From contig JAUHYL010000001.1 of the NCBI GenBank assembly GCA_030426545.1, forward strand, positions 1 through 64,000: 64,000 nucleotides of DNA. The letters are read 5' to 3'. The notes below the pieces were generated by a model, which was given only the letters and a program-made list of their open reading frames with translations, searched no databases and was not told the origin of the DNA. Shown piece by piece: positions 26,035 through 35,281 of this stretch. Both the position numbers and the translations under genes were made by a program. Position 1 is the stretch's first letter; every line of letters begins with the position of its first letter. This stretch comes from Gammaproteobacteria bacterium (GTDB taxonomy: Bacteria > Pseudomonadota > Gammaproteobacteria > Pseudomonadales > Halieaceae).

Positions 26035-26667
26035 ATGACAAAAACCAGACAGGACGGCGATACGGAAGACGCCAAGGGGCGCGCCAAGCGCAGCTATAAC
26101 AGCCCATTGCGCGAACAGCAGAGCCGCGAAACGCGTGACCGCATCGTCGCTGCGGGCGCCGAGCTGGTGCACGAATTCCACGCCTGGGACTGGACCAATC
26201 TCACGGCGCGGGCGGTGGGTGAGCGAGCCGGGGTCAGCGAGCGGACCGTGCAGCGCTATTTTCCCACCGAGCTGCAACTGCGCGACGCCGTGTTACAACG
26301 CCTGGTTGATGAGTCGGGTGTAAACCTTGACGCCCTGGAACTCGGCGACTTTTCCGGTGTGATCGAGAGCATGTTCACCTATCTGTCGTCCTTCGCCATC
26401 AAGCCGGAGACGGTGGCAGACCCCTCCTTTGCCTCGATGGACAAGTACCGCCGGGACATGCTGCTGGGCGCAGTCGAGCGCGCTATGCCTGACTGGCAGG
26501 CAGAAGACCGCACCTCGGTCGCGGCAATGCTGGATATATTCTGGAACCCGCTGTTGTATGAACGCCTGGTGGAAGCCTGGGATATGAGCCCCGATCAGGC
26601 CGTAAAGGTCATCACCTGGCTGGTACGTCTGGTCGAGGAAGCCGCGTACGATAATCGCCACCCCTGA
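26035..26667 (+). CDS. TetR-family repressor; candidate regulator of the CAACAnTGTTG sites
   Basis: A 210-residue TetR-type regulator. A basic, acidic-mixed N-terminal tail of about 30 residues precedes the DNA-binding domain: helix 1 SRETRDRIVAAGAELV, then LTARAVGERAGVSERTVQRYFP, the helix-turn-helix with the usual YFP end. The C-terminal ligand domain has no diagnostic motif. In this family the dimer binds a palindrome and lets go when a ligand, often an acyl-CoA in catabolic clusters, binds. It lies centrally in the island and diverges from the thiolase gene across an exact operator, so it is the best candidate for the island-wide repressor. This assignment is by position only. Confidence 0.9.
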   Translation: MTKTRQDGDTEDAKGRAKRSYNSPLREQQSRETRDRIVAAGAELVHEFHAWDWTNLTARAVGERAGVSERTVQRYFPTELQLRDAVLQRLVDESGVNLDALELGDFSGVIESMFTYLSSFAIKPETVADPSFASMDKYRRDMLLGAVERAMPDWQAEDRTSVAAMLDIFWNPLLYERLVEAWDMSPDQAVKVITWLVRLVEEAAYDNRHP

Positions 26668-26702
26668 TCCACGCGACGGATGCTGGTATAACAATCTCGA
26701 CC

Positions 26703-26717
26703 CATGCAAATTGCATG
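26703..26717. promoter_or_regulatory. Palindrome CATGCAA-a-TTGCATG
   Basis: Perfect 7-bp arms around one base, in the 199-base gap between the TetR gene and the ferredoxin reductase gene. It is unlike the CAACAnTGTTG element and lies 110 bases farther upstream of the reductase start. It could be a second operator or part of a transcription end for the TetR gene; it lacks a T-run. Confidence 0.4.
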
Positions 26718-26776
26718 TCGTCAAACTGTTACCTAACAGGGGGGTCGTCGAGTTCGCAAATTCGGGGCAAAGATGG

Positions 26777-26788
26777 TGATTGCAATCA
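26777..26788. promoter_or_regulatory. Perfect 12-bp palindrome TGATTGCAATCA
   Basis: A self-complementary 12-mer 25 bases upstream of the CAACAtTGTTG operator and in the same intergenic region as CATGCAAaTTGCATG. Both these palindromes share a TTGCA core, suggesting two sites for one further regulator. No protein is assigned. Confidence 0.35.
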
Positions 26789-26812
26789 GCCGTGTGATTG
26801 AGTATTTTTAAG

Positions 26813-26823
26813 CAACATTGTTG
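26813..26823. promoter_or_regulatory. Operator-like palindrome CAACAtTGTTG ahead of the ferredoxin reductase unit
   Basis: An exact match to CAACAnTGTTG. It sits immediately upstream of TATAAT at 26828-26833, so it falls in the -35/-10 spacer of the likely promoter, 44 bases before the ATG at 26867. This is a classic repressor position. Confidence 0.78.
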
Positions 26824-26866
26824 ATTATATAATAGGCCTTCCGCCAGGGCCGCTCCCGGAGATTGA

Positions 26867-28093
26867 ATGAGTAACGCCCACGCCGTGATTGTCGGCGCCA
26901 GCCACGCCGCGGCCCAACTCTCTGTCGGCCTGCGCCAGAGCGGTTGGGAAGGCGGCATTTCTGTCGTTGGCAGCGAGGCTATCCCGCCCTACCACCGCCC
27001 GCCCCTCTCCAAAGACTACCTCGGCGGCGACAAACACGCAGACGAACTCCTGATCCGCCCCGCTGCTTTTTACCAGCAGCAGGATATTAACCTCGTGCTG
27101 GGCACTCGGGTCACCGCCCTGGACCGCGCGAACAAGGAGATCGAACTGCACGACGGAGCGCGCATTCCCTATACGAAGCTCGCACTGACCACAGGCGCGG
27201 CCGTGCGCAAGCTGCCGCTCACAGGCAGTGACCTCGACGGCGTACTCTACCTGCGCGAGCTGAGCGACGTCGACCGCATCCGCGGCTATCTCGGCGCGGG
27301 CAAGTCCGCTGTCATCATCGGCGGCGGCTATATCGGCCTTGAAACGGCTGCATCGCTGCGCAAGCAGGGCATGAATGTCACGGTGCTTGAAGCTCAGCCA
27401 AGGGTTTTGCAACGAGTGACGGCGCCCGAAGTGTCAGCATTTTATAGCCGCGTGCACCGGGAGGAAGGCGTCAATATCATGACCGAGGCGCAGGTACAGG
27501 CAATAAGTGGCGAAGGTCGAGTGCAGGGCGTCACCCTGTCAGACGGCACACACATTGATGCTGACCTGGTCATTATCGGTGTCGGCGTTATTCCCGCGAC
27601 GGAACTGGCAGAGACGGCCGGCCTGGAAGTCGACAACGGTATTGTCGTGGACGAATACGCGCGCACGTCGGACCACGACATCGTCGCCGCGGGCGACTGC
27701 ACAAACCACTACAGCGCTATCTACGATCGTCGGCTCCGCCTGGAATCCGTGCAAAACGCCACCGACCAGGCCAAGCTCGCGGCCGGCACCCTCTGCGGCA
27801 AGCTCGAAGCTTACAACGCGCTGCCCTGGTTCTGGTCGGATCAATACGACCTCAAGTTACAAATTGCCGGCCTGTCGCAGGGGTTCGACCGCGTCGTCAT
27901 GCGCGGCGACAGCGAGTCTGGCAGGAGTTTCGCCGCATTCTATTTCAGCGGCGAACGCCTGCTGGCCGTGGACGCCGTTAACAGACCCAAGGAATTCATG
28001 TCGGTGCGCCGCGCGTTGACACAGGGTCAGTCAGCAGACCCCGAGGTCCTGGCGGACGATTCAGCAGACATCAAGCAAGCTTTCAGCACGTAG
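26867..28093 (+). CDS. NAD(P)H:ferredoxin reductase, FAD-dependent (rhodocoxin/putidaredoxin reductase-like)
   Basis: A 408-residue flavoprotein. The FAD-binding region near the start reads IVGASHAAAQLS. YHRPPLSKDYL is characteristic of oxygenase-coupled reductases, and VIIGGGYIGLETA (about residues 146-158) is the NAD(P)H fold. ARTSDHDIVAAGDCT (about 267-281) is the second FAD contact. It should take electrons from NAD(P)H to a 2Fe-2S ferredoxin, encoded 61 bases downstream, and on to the P450 (38358) or Rieske oxygenase (14867). It starts a plus-strand unit running to the TonB receptor, with an exact operator in its promoter. Confidence 0.93.
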   Translation: MSNAHAVIVGASHAAAQLSVGLRQSGWEGGISVVGSEAIPPYHRPPLSKDYLGGDKHADELLIRPAAFYQQQDINLVLGTRVTALDRANKEIELHDGARIPYTKLALTTGAAVRKLPLTGSDLDGVLYLRELSDVDRIRGYLGAGKSAVIIGGGYIGLETAASLRKQGMNVTVLEAQPRVLQRVTAPEVSAFYSRVHREEGVNIMTEAQVQAISGEGRVQGVTLSDGTHIDADLVIIGVGVIPATELAETAGLEVDNGIVVDEYARTSDHDIVAAGDCTNHYSAIYDRRLRLESVQNATDQAKLAAGTLCGKLEAYNALPWFWSDQYDLKLQIAGLSQGFDRVVMRGDSESGRSFAAFYFSGERLLAVDAVNRPKEFMSVRRALTQGQSADPEVLADDSADIKQAFST

Positions 28094-28154
28094 TAATAGA
28101 CGCACCAAAAAAATAGCAAGAGATCTAGAGACAGCGTTCACAGGAATCAATCGC

Positions 28155-28475
28155 ATGCCATCAGTCAAATTTATTGCCCACGACGGTACAGAATCGGAAG
28201 TCCACGTAGCGGCGGGGACCAACGTGATGCACGCCGCCGTAGACAACGGCGTCAGAGGCATTCTCGCCGACTGCGGCGGCGCCTGTAGCTGCGCCACCTG
28301 CCACTGCTACGTCGACGAGGCCTGGCAGGAGAGGATCGGCAGTCCCGACGAGGTGGAAGAGCAAATGCTGGATTTCGTCATGGAACTCCAGCCGAACAGC
28401 CGCTTGAGCTGCCAGATTGTCGTTGACGACAGCCTCGACGGCCTGGTGATCAGGCTGCCCGCGAGCCAGATCTAA
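28155..28475 (+). CDS. [2Fe-2S] ferredoxin, adrenodoxin/putidaredoxin type
   Basis: A 106-residue ferredoxin. Cluster ligands are in CGGACSCATC (about residues 39-48) and a final Cys in RLSCQIVV (about 86), the C-x5-C-x2-C...C pattern of adrenodoxin-type proteins. The start follows CAGGAA. It is the natural partner of the reductase 61 bases upstream and probably supplies the P450 at 38358-39614. It has no N-terminal targeting sequence, so it is cytoplasmic. Confidence 0.94.
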   Translation: MPSVKFIAHDGTESEVHVAAGTNVMHAAVDNGVRGILADCGGACSCATCHCYVDEAWQERIGSPDEVEEQMLDFVMELQPNSRLSCQIVVDDSLDGLVIRLPASQI

Positions 28476-28530
28476 AATGCCCGCGGGCCTGGCAACTACG
28501 AAAAAAACAAAGCGACCAACGGGACACGCC

Positions 28531-30486
28531 ATGATAGTCATTCGCCAGAAACACCTACTCGCCCTCCTCGGAATTGCCATTGTGTGCCTGCCAACGCCAG
28601 GCTTGGCGCGCGACGCGAGCTGGCAAACAGACCAGCACCAGGGCGGCGAGAAATTTGCCTCCCTTACACAAATCAATCGCGATAACGTCGCCAACCTAAC
28701 CCTCGCCTGGGAATACCGTACAGGTGAGATGCCGGCACCCGCCAGCGACTCGCTGATAGCCTTCGAGGACCAACCCAGCCTGATAGAGGGCAACCTCGTG
28801 GTGTGTACCACGTCCCGGAGAATCATCGCGCTGGACCCCGCCACGGGAATAGAGCGCTGGGTGTTCGACCCCGAGGATCGCAAGGTCGGCATGCAGAAAT
28901 GCCGCGGGATCGCCAGCTGGATCGACGATGTTGCGCTCGACGGAGCGCACTGCAAGACCCGCGTTCTTTTGGGGACATCCGACAACCGGGTGATTGCAAT
29001 TGACGCTCACGACGGCAAACGCTGCGCTGGCTTCGGCACCAATGGCGAAGTCGCCATCCAACCCAGCAAGCCGGAAACGTTCCCCGGCGAATATGTCACC
29101 ACATCGCGACCTGCGGTTGTAAATGACATCATCGTGCTGGGGTCCATGGTGGCGGACAACCAGCGCATCGACGCGCCGAGCGGTCGGGTTCATGCCTTCA
29201 ACGCGCGCACCGGCACTCCGGCCTGGACCTTCGACCCGGTGCCTCGCGACCCGGCGGACCCCGCGGCAGAATCCTGGGAACGAGGCAGCGGAGAGGGGTT
29301 CGGCGGAGGCAACGTCTGGGCTGCGATGGCGGTCGACCAGGCGCTGGACCTCGTGTATCTGCCCACCACTAGCGCCTCCGGCGACTTCTACGGCGGGGGG
29401 CGCGCGGGAGATAACCTGTATACGTCTTCTGTCGTCGCGCTGCGCGGCGCGACTGGCGAGGTCGCCTGGCACTACCAGCTTGTGCACCATAATGTGTTCG
29501 ACTACGACATTCCCGCGCAGCCATTGTTAATGGATTGGCCGACCGATAACGGCAACGTACCCGCTCTCGTGCAAAACACCAAGATGGGATTGGTATTTGT
29601 CTTCAATCGTGAGACGGGCGAACCACTTGTACCCATCGAGGAGCGCCCCGTGCCGCAGTCCGGTGCTGCACCGGGTGAACAGCTATCGCCCACGCAGCCC
29701 TTCCCCGTCGGCATGCCGTCACTGATGCCTGAGGGTTTCACGCCCGACGATGCCTGGGGCTTCACGTTTATCGACGAATGGCTGTGCGAACGCGAGGTTA
29801 AAAAATTCAAACACGGGTCTATCTACACGCCGGCGAGTGAACAGGGCACCGTGTTCTGGCCCGCGGCCGGCGGTGGCCCCAACTGGGGCGGGGGCGCCTA
29901 TGACCCGGATAGTCAGTTGATGGTGGTGCCCACCAATCGCGTGCCGATGGTTATTTCACTCCTGCCGGCGGAGGGCGCGGTCCCGGTTCCGGCGAATGCG
30001 AATGCGAACGAGACTGACATCACGCAGGCATTCAATTTTCCGATCGCGGGCTCGGACTATCACTACCAAATTGAGCCACTGATGTCCCCGCTCGGCGCGC
30101 CCTGTTCCGAGCCGCCGTGGGCAGCGCTCACAGCGTTAAACCTTCGAACTCGCGAAATTGAATGGGAAGTACCACTGGGCGACATCGGCAAGATGACTGG
30201 CCTGCCCATCACACTGGAATATGGCACACCGGGTGCCGGTGGTCCGCTCGCGACCGCCGGAGGGCTCGTGTTCATAGGCTACACTCTCGACGACACGTTT
30301 CGCGCCTTCGATCTGAAGACCGGCGAAGTGTTGTGGCAGACGGACCTCCCCGCAGCCGCTACTGCAATTCCCGTAACCTATCAGATCAATGGAGAGCAAT
30401 ATGTGGTCATTCCCGCAGGTGGACACACCATGTACCAGTCGACAATGGGTGACTCGGTCATGGCATACAAGCTCCCCCGTGAATAA
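28531..30486 (+). CDS. Secreted PQQ-dependent dehydrogenase (quinoprotein glucose dehydrogenase-like)
   Basis: A 651-residue quinoprotein with an N-terminal signal peptide: a basic start (MIVIRQKH), a hydrophobic core and a PTPGLARDA cleavage region near residue 25. The body is the eight-bladed beta-propeller type, with blade motifs such as LDPATGIERW and FDLKTGEVLWQ. HHNVFDYDIPAQPLL and GGPNWGGGAYDP match the membrane glucose dehydrogenase branch. It has neither the five-helix membrane anchor nor a C-terminal cytochrome c domain. It should oxidise an alcohol or aldehyde in the periplasm using PQQ. An in-frame ATG at 28477 is possible, but the signal peptide begins at 28531. Confidence 0.88.
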   Translation: MIVIRQKHLLALLGIAIVCLPTPGLARDASWQTDQHQGGEKFASLTQINRDNVANLTLAWEYRTGEMPAPASDSLIAFEDQPSLIEGNLVVCTTSRRIIALDPATGIERWVFDPEDRKVGMQKCRGIASWIDDVALDGAHCKTRVLLGTSDNRVIAIDAHDGKRCAGFGTNGEVAIQPSKPETFPGEYVTTSRPAVVNDIIVLGSMVADNQRIDAPSGRVHAFNARTGTPAWTFDPVPRDPADPAAESWERGSGEGFGGGNVWAAMAVDQALDLVYLPTTSASGDFYGGGRAGDNLYTSSVVALRGATGEVAWHYQLVHHNVFDYDIPAQPLLMDWPTDNGNVPALVQNTKMGLVFVFNRETGEPLVPIEERPVPQSGAAPGEQLSPTQPFPVGMPSLMPEGFTPDDAWGFTFIDEWLCEREVKKFKHGSIYTPASEQGTVFWPAAGGGPNWGGGAYDPDSQLMVVPTNRVPMVISLLPAEGAVPVPANANANETDITQAFNFPIAGSDYHYQIEPLMSPLGAPCSEPPWAALTALNLRTREIEWEVPLGDIGKMTGLPITLEYGTPGAGGPLATAGGLVFIGYTLDDTFRAFDLKTGEVLWQTDLPAAATAIPVTYQINGEQYVVIPAGGHTMYQSTMGDSVMAYKLPRE

Positions 30487-30516
30487 CGGCCGCCTGGCCC
30501 GTGTCAGGCAATATCC

Positions 30517-31878
30517 GTGACTGACGCCAACAATAGCCAGGAAACACCCTACCCCCCGGCAGCGGTAGGCTGGTACGCGACAGGCATACTGGCTCTACTA
30601 TATTGGCTGTCGATCCTGGACCGCTTCATCATTGCGCTGCTCGTGGACCCGATCAAGCGCGACATGAATATTACCGACGTGCAGTTCGGCCTGCTGCACG
30701 GCTTCGCATTCGCCGTAACGTTCGCGCTCTTTGGCATTATCGCCGGCGCGCTCGCAGACCGGTTTAGCCGGCGTCGCGTAATCTTTGCAGCCGTAATGAT
30801 CTGGTCGCTGGCTACAGCTGCCTGTGGCATGGCGCAACACTTCTGGCACTTGTTACTGGCACGGGTCGGCGTTGGCGCGGGCGAGGCTGGCCTGAACCCC
30901 AGCGCCATGTCTATGCTCGCCGATCTCTTCCCGAAGGAACGACTGACTTCCGCCATGGCCGTCTACAGTATGGGCGCAACGGTAGGTTCCGGCACGGCTT
31001 ATCTTTTCGGAGGATTGATTGTTGCGACCGTTGCCACAGTAGATACTTACACCCTTCCGTTCGTGGGCGAGATGCGGTCCTGGCAGACCGTGTTTTTCAT
31101 CGTAGGGATACCGGGCGCACTTCTGTCATTCATTATTTTCACACTGCCGGAGCCTATCCGCCGAAACCGTGGAGAAATTGATACTGGCTCGGGCGTGCTT
31201 AAGCCGCTGTTACGCTCCTACGGTCAGCTGCTACGTTTCATGCGCACGAATAAGCGCTTTTTTGCCTGTCACTACGCGGGGTTTCTGCTTGCCGGAGCAG
31301 TGATTGGCGGTGGCGGCGCATGGTACCCCGCGCACATGGGGCGCACTTTCGGCTGGGACGCCGGCCAGATCGGCCTGTCTCTTGGTATCTCAATTGTAAT
31401 CGCTGGTATCACTGGAAAATTGTTGACGGGTTTTGCGGTAGACAGGCTATTTAGTCGCGGGTGGCATGACGCGCAGTTGCGCTGGTATGCGGGGTCACTG
31501 CTAATTGCCACGCCAATCGGTATTCTTGCCACTACCAGCGCAGATCCGTGGGTATTCCTGGGTGGCATCTGCGCCTTTCTTATACTGCTTTCGCCGCTGC
31601 CGGCTTGCTACGCCACGGCGCTTAACCTGGTCACACCTAACGAGCTGCGCGGTGTGGGCGTCGCTTTTTTCTCGGCGACGGCGGGGCTGATCGGTGTGGG
31701 GGGCGGCCCCATACTGATCGCCTACCTGGCCGAATCGCTGTTCGGCGGACCATCGGATATTGGCCTGGGACTGGCGACGATGGTCGGGGTTTGCTGCCCG
31801 CTCGCCGCAGCTATTCTCTGGGCGGGCTGTGCGGGAATGCGTTCAGCACTAGCAGACACCACCGCGGAGGGCAACTGA
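30517..31878 (+). CDS. MFS transporter, spinster-like
   Basis: A 453-residue membrane protein with about 12 hydrophobic segments. The first is YATGILALLYWLSILDRF (about residues 14-31). The MFS loop 2-3 signature appears as GALADRFSRRRVI (about 78-90). VGVGAGEAGLNPSAMSMLADLF resembles the spinster-type group often placed beside TonB receptors and catabolic genes. It likely moves an organic acid or lipid-like substrate across the inner membrane; direction and substrate are unknown. It starts with GTG at 30517, 30 bases after the quinoprotein. Confidence 0.88.
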   Translation: MTDANNSQETPYPPAAVGWYATGILALLYWLSILDRFIIALLVDPIKRDMNITDVQFGLLHGFAFAVTFALFGIIAGALADRFSRRRVIFAAVMIWSLATAACGMAQHFWHLLLARVGVGAGEAGLNPSAMSMLADLFPKERLTSAMAVYSMGATVGSGTAYLFGGLIVATVATVDTYTLPFVGEMRSWQTVFFIVGIPGALLSFIIFTLPEPIRRNRGEIDTGSGVLKPLLRSYGQLLRFMRTNKRFFACHYAGFLLAGAVIGGGGAWYPAHMGRTFGWDAGQIGLSLGISIVIAGITGKLLTGFAVDRLFSRGWHDAQLRWYAGSLLIATPIGILATTSADPWVFLGGICAFLILLSPLPACYATALNLVTPNELRGVGVAFFSATAGLIGVGGGPILIAYLAESLFGGPSDIGLGLATMVGVCCPLAAAILWAGCAGMRSALADTTAEGN

Positions 31879-31881
31879 CAC

Positions 31882-32778
31882 ATGCCCCTGGACCCCGAGT
31901 TTAAAGACATCATCGAGCTGTTTGGTGAAATGCCAAGCTTCAGCGAACTGCCGCTAGAAGCGCTGCGCGGTGCACCACCCCCGAACTCCAACCCGATACC
32001 CATGGCAGAAGTTCGTGACGAATACCTGCCAGGACCAGCGGGTAATATCCCGATACGCATATATCGCGCACTTCCGGCAGACGACCTGCCCTTGCTGCTG
32101 TTCATGCACGGAGGCGGCTTCGTCATGGGCAACCTGGACACCCACGACGACCTGGCGCGAGAACTGACCGCAGCAATCGGATGCGTGACGATATCAGTGG
32201 ACTACAGGCTTGCGCCCGAACATCCCTACCCCGCTGCAGTCGACGACTGCTATTACGCTTTGCAGTGGAGTGCCGGCCGGGCCCGAGATCTCGGCGCTAA
32301 TCCGGACGAACTTGTGGTCATAGGAGACAGTGCGGGTGGCAACCTGGCTGCGGTAACTGCGATGCGGGTCCGGGATGAAGGCGGCCCAGACATTGCTGCC
32401 CAGATCCTGATATACCCGGTTGCAGATATGTCAGGGCCCATGCTACCGGCACCAGACGGCAACTTTTACATTCTTTCCCCGGAAACCAGAAAGTTTTTTA
32501 ACGAGGCGTACCTGAGCGACCCTGCACAGGCCACATTACCCACGGTTTCCCCAGGCTTGGCCGAGGACCTGTCGGGCCTGCCTCGCACTCTCGTGATTAC
32601 CGCCGAATATGACCCGTTGTGCAGCCAGGGAGAAGCGCTCGCGGAACGCTACAGGCAGGATGGTGTGCGTGTTACGCATAGCCGCTACGACGGTGCCATT
32701 CATGGTTTCGCCACATTCCCGGTACAGATGCGCCACACACTTCAGCAAGAGATAGCACAGTGGCTGGCATTCACATAG
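31882..32778 (+). CDS. Alpha/beta hydrolase, hormone-sensitive lipase (HSL)-family esterase
   Basis: A 298-residue esterase. The HSL oxyanion motif HGGGFVMGN is at about residues 75-83. The nucleophile elbow is GDSAGGN (about 150-156), the acid is Asp in AEYDPL (about 238-243) and the His is in IHGFATF (about 272-278). It hydrolyses carboxyl esters of small or lipid-like alcohols. It starts three bases after the MFS stop, and GGAGG in the transporter's 3' end supplies the ribosome site. It could release an ester substrate entering through the TonB receptor. Confidence 0.9.
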   Translation: MPLDPEFKDIIELFGEMPSFSELPLEALRGAPPPNSNPIPMAEVRDEYLPGPAGNIPIRIYRALPADDLPLLLFMHGGGFVMGNLDTHDDLARELTAAIGCVTISVDYRLAPEHPYPAAVDDCYYALQWSAGRARDLGANPDELVVIGDSAGGNLAAVTAMRVRDEGGPDIAAQILIYPVADMSGPMLPAPDGNFYILSPETRKFFNEAYLSDPAQATLPTVSPGLAEDLSGLPRTLVITAEYDPLCSQGEALAERYRQDGVRVTHSRYDGAIHGFATFPVQMRHTLQQEIAQWLAFT

Positions 32779-32828
32779 GTAACTAAATTTCAGCGAAGCA
32801 AAAGCCAAACGAACACAAGTAAGAGGCA

Positions 32829-35246
32829 ATGAACGCTATGAAACTACATATCCTGCCAACAGCAGCAGCCACGCTAGTGGTTTTCACAGCATCAAGCAAC
32901 GCAGCTTTTGGCCAGCCCGGCGCACAGGGCACCAACAACCAACAAATGCTACTTGAAGAAATTGTTGTCACCGCACGTCGCAGGGAAGAGCTGCTTTCCG
33001 ATGTGCCGGCCTCTCTATCAGTATTCAGTCAAGGGCAGGTCAACGACAGTAATATTTCCAACCTCGCCGACATCGCTACCTACACGCCGAGCCTACAGGT
33101 GAACAACCGTTTCGGTACTGACAATGCCACGTTTGCGATTCGCGGGTTTCAGCAGGAACTGCGCACCACCGCTTCGGTCGGTGTCTATTTCGCCGAGGTC
33201 GTAGCCCTGCGCGGCGCGAACTCCCAGCAATCCGGCGATGGTGCTCCTCCCGGAGATCTCTACGACCTGTCGAGCATCCAGGTACTGAAGGGGCCCACCG
33301 GCACGCTGTTCGGCCGAAACACAACAGGCGGCGCGGTGATACTGACGCCCCGGGCGCCCACGGACGAATGGGAAGGCTACATTGAGGGCTCGGCCGGTAA
33401 CTACGACATGTGGCGCGCGCAGGCGGTGGTCAACGTTCCTGTGAACGACCGCTTCAAGCTGCGCCTGGGCACGGACCACCAGCAACGCGACGGCTACATT
33501 GACAATTTCTCCGGCATCGGCCCGGACGATTTCGCCGACCTCAACTACTCCGCGTACCGAGCCAGCTTCATCTGGAATATCACAGAATCCATCGAGAACT
33601 ACACCATAGTCCGCTACTCGGAATCCGACAACAATGGCTACCCGGGCAAGTTGCTCGACTGCAACACAGAGCAACCACTCGGAATTTTATTTTGCCAGGA
33701 TGATCTGAATGCTCGCATCGCAATCGGCAAGAACGATTTTTACGATACCTACAATTTCGTACCCAACCCGGTGAACGAACAGGAATTCTGGCAGGCGATT
33801 AGCACTACCACCTGGGAAATCAATGAGAATCTCCTCCTGAAAAACATCGTGTCGTATGGAGAACTCGAGACCAAGCAGCGCGGCGCCGTCTTCAGCACCA
33901 ACTGGATGTTCGGTGGGGCCGATTTCATCTTCCAAATGGTGGGCCTTGCGGAGGACTTTCCCACCACTGACCAGGAAACCTTCGTCGAAGAGCTACAACT
34001 TCAGGGCGAGAACTTCGACGAAAGGTTAATCTGGCAGGCGGGCATCTATTACGAAAGCAGCGAGCCGGGCGGGCAGTACGGCGGCCAATCACCGGCTATC
34101 ATTTCGTGTGACATGCCCACCCTCTCCTCCTCGAATCCGGCTGACTTTCGCTGCAACGACTTGCTCGGCGCCGGCTCGCTGCAACGGAGCCCCGGCGGTG
34201 TCGAGTACACCAACATGGCGGTTTACAGCCAGGGCACCTTCAACCTGAACGACGCCTACAGCATTACCGCCGGGCTGCGCTATACCGACGACGAGACAAA
34301 AGGGGACCTCGACGAGATCGTTTTGTTCTTCCCAACCACCGTTCCCGGTGAATTTGCTCCACCTGTGAGATCACTGGTGGAGGAGCGCAATCCGGAGACC
34401 CAGAGTGACGAGTTCACCTGGGTGCTGGGCCTCGACCACAAACCCGACGACGACACGCTCATCTACGGTAAGTACAGCCGGGGCTATCGGCAGGGGAGCG
34501 TCAATGTGGGAGGTTCCACTGGCGCCGACATTCATGAACCGGAACAGGTCGACACCTACGAGATAGGCTTCAAAAGCGCCTGGCACGGAGACATGCCGGC
34601 AACCCTGAATGTGGCAGCCTTCTACAACGATTTCCAGGATCAGCAGCTACAGTTCGGCTACTTCAAGTCAACGGGAGTTGGCACCACCGCCGTGGTCAAC
34701 GCCGGCGGGTCCACAATTTGGGGTATCGAGCTGGACGGCTCCCTGCAAGTTACCGAGAACATCGTGTTTACAGCGGCATACGCCTATCTGGACACCAACG
34801 TGGACGAGTTCGAAATACCCACCTTTCCTGACGGTGTCGTCGCCGAGGGCTTCGATCTGTCGTTCACTACCGCCGAGGACGAACCCCTGTCTTACGCGCC
34901 CCAACACAAGCTCGTACTGACAGGCACCTGGGTGTTGCCAGTGGACAGTTCCGCGGGGCGCCTAGCCGTCTCGACTACCTACGTGTATACGGACGAGATG
35001 CAGGCAACTGGTGAGGAGTTTTCGAAGTACAGCACGCTGCCAGACTACGAACTGGTGAACCTCAACCTGAACTGGACAGGGGTATTTGGCACGTCAATCG
35101 ACGTGTCGGCCTTCGTCACCAACCTCACCGACGAGGAGTACCTGACGTACGTGTCCGGCCTGTGGCCCAATGGCATAGAGTCGGGCCAGATCGGTATGCC
35201 CCGCATGTACGGGGCCAGGATTCGCTACAACTTCGACGAGAACTGA
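32829..35246 (+). CDS. TonB-dependent outer-membrane receptor
   Basis: An 805-residue outer-membrane receptor. The N-terminal signal peptide ends near AAFGQ (about residue 29). A TonB-box-like EEIVVTARRREE (about 41-52) is followed by a plug domain with the LKGPTGTLFGRNTTGG stretch (about 152-167). A beta-barrel of repeated aromatic-terminated strands follows, ending RYNFDEN. It lacks an N-terminal signalling domain of the FecA type. It likely takes up a bulky hydrophobic or oligomeric substrate. It is the last gene of the plus-strand uptake unit and convergent with the amidohydrolase. Confidence 0.93.
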   Translation: MNAMKLHILPTAAATLVVFTASSNAAFGQPGAQGTNNQQMLLEEIVVTARRREELLSDVPASLSVFSQGQVNDSNISNLADIATYTPSLQVNNRFGTDNATFAIRGFQQELRTTASVGVYFAEVVALRGANSQQSGDGAPPGDLYDLSSIQVLKGPTGTLFGRNTTGGAVILTPRAPTDEWEGYIEGSAGNYDMWRAQAVVNVPVNDRFKLRLGTDHQQRDGYIDNFSGIGPDDFADLNYSAYRASFIWNITESIENYTIVRYSESDNNGYPGKLLDCNTEQPLGILFCQDDLNARIAIGKNDFYDTYNFVPNPVNEQEFWQAISTTTWEINENLLLKNIVSYGELETKQRGAVFSTNWMFGGADFIFQMVGLAEDFPTTDQETFVEELQLQGENFDERLIWQAGIYYESSEPGGQYGGQSPAIISCDMPTLSSSNPADFRCNDLLGAGSLQRSPGGVEYTNMAVYSQGTFNLNDAYSITAGLRYTDDETKGDLDEIVLFFPTTVPGEFAPPVRSLVEERNPETQSDEFTWVLGLDHKPDDDTLIYGKYSRGYRQGSVNVGGSTGADIHEPEQVDTYEIGFKSAWHGDMPATLNVAAFYNDFQDQQLQFGYFKSTGVGTTAVVNAGGSTIWGIELDGSLQVTENIVFTAAYAYLDTNVDEFEIPTFPDGVVAEGFDLSFTTAEDEPLSYAPQHKLVLTGTWVLPVDSSAGRLAVSTTYVYTDEMQATGEEFSKYSTLPDYELVNLNLNWTGVFGTSIDVSAFVTNLTDEEYLTYVSGLWPNGIESGQIGMPRMYGARIRYNFDEN

Positions 35247-35247
35247 G

Positions 35248-35277
35248 TCGGGCTCCGGCCCTGGGGGTAGAGCCCGA
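35248..35277. terminator. Hairpin between convergent genes, possible bidirectional terminator
   Basis: TCGGGCTC (35248-35255) pairs with GAGCCCGA (35270-35277), an 8-bp GC-rich stem with a 14-base loop. It lies between the TonB receptor stop (35246) and the amidohydrolase stop (35282). A run of five T follows on the plus strand at about 35291. The loop is long for a strong intrinsic terminator. Confidence 0.4.
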
Positions 35278-35281
35278 AGCT

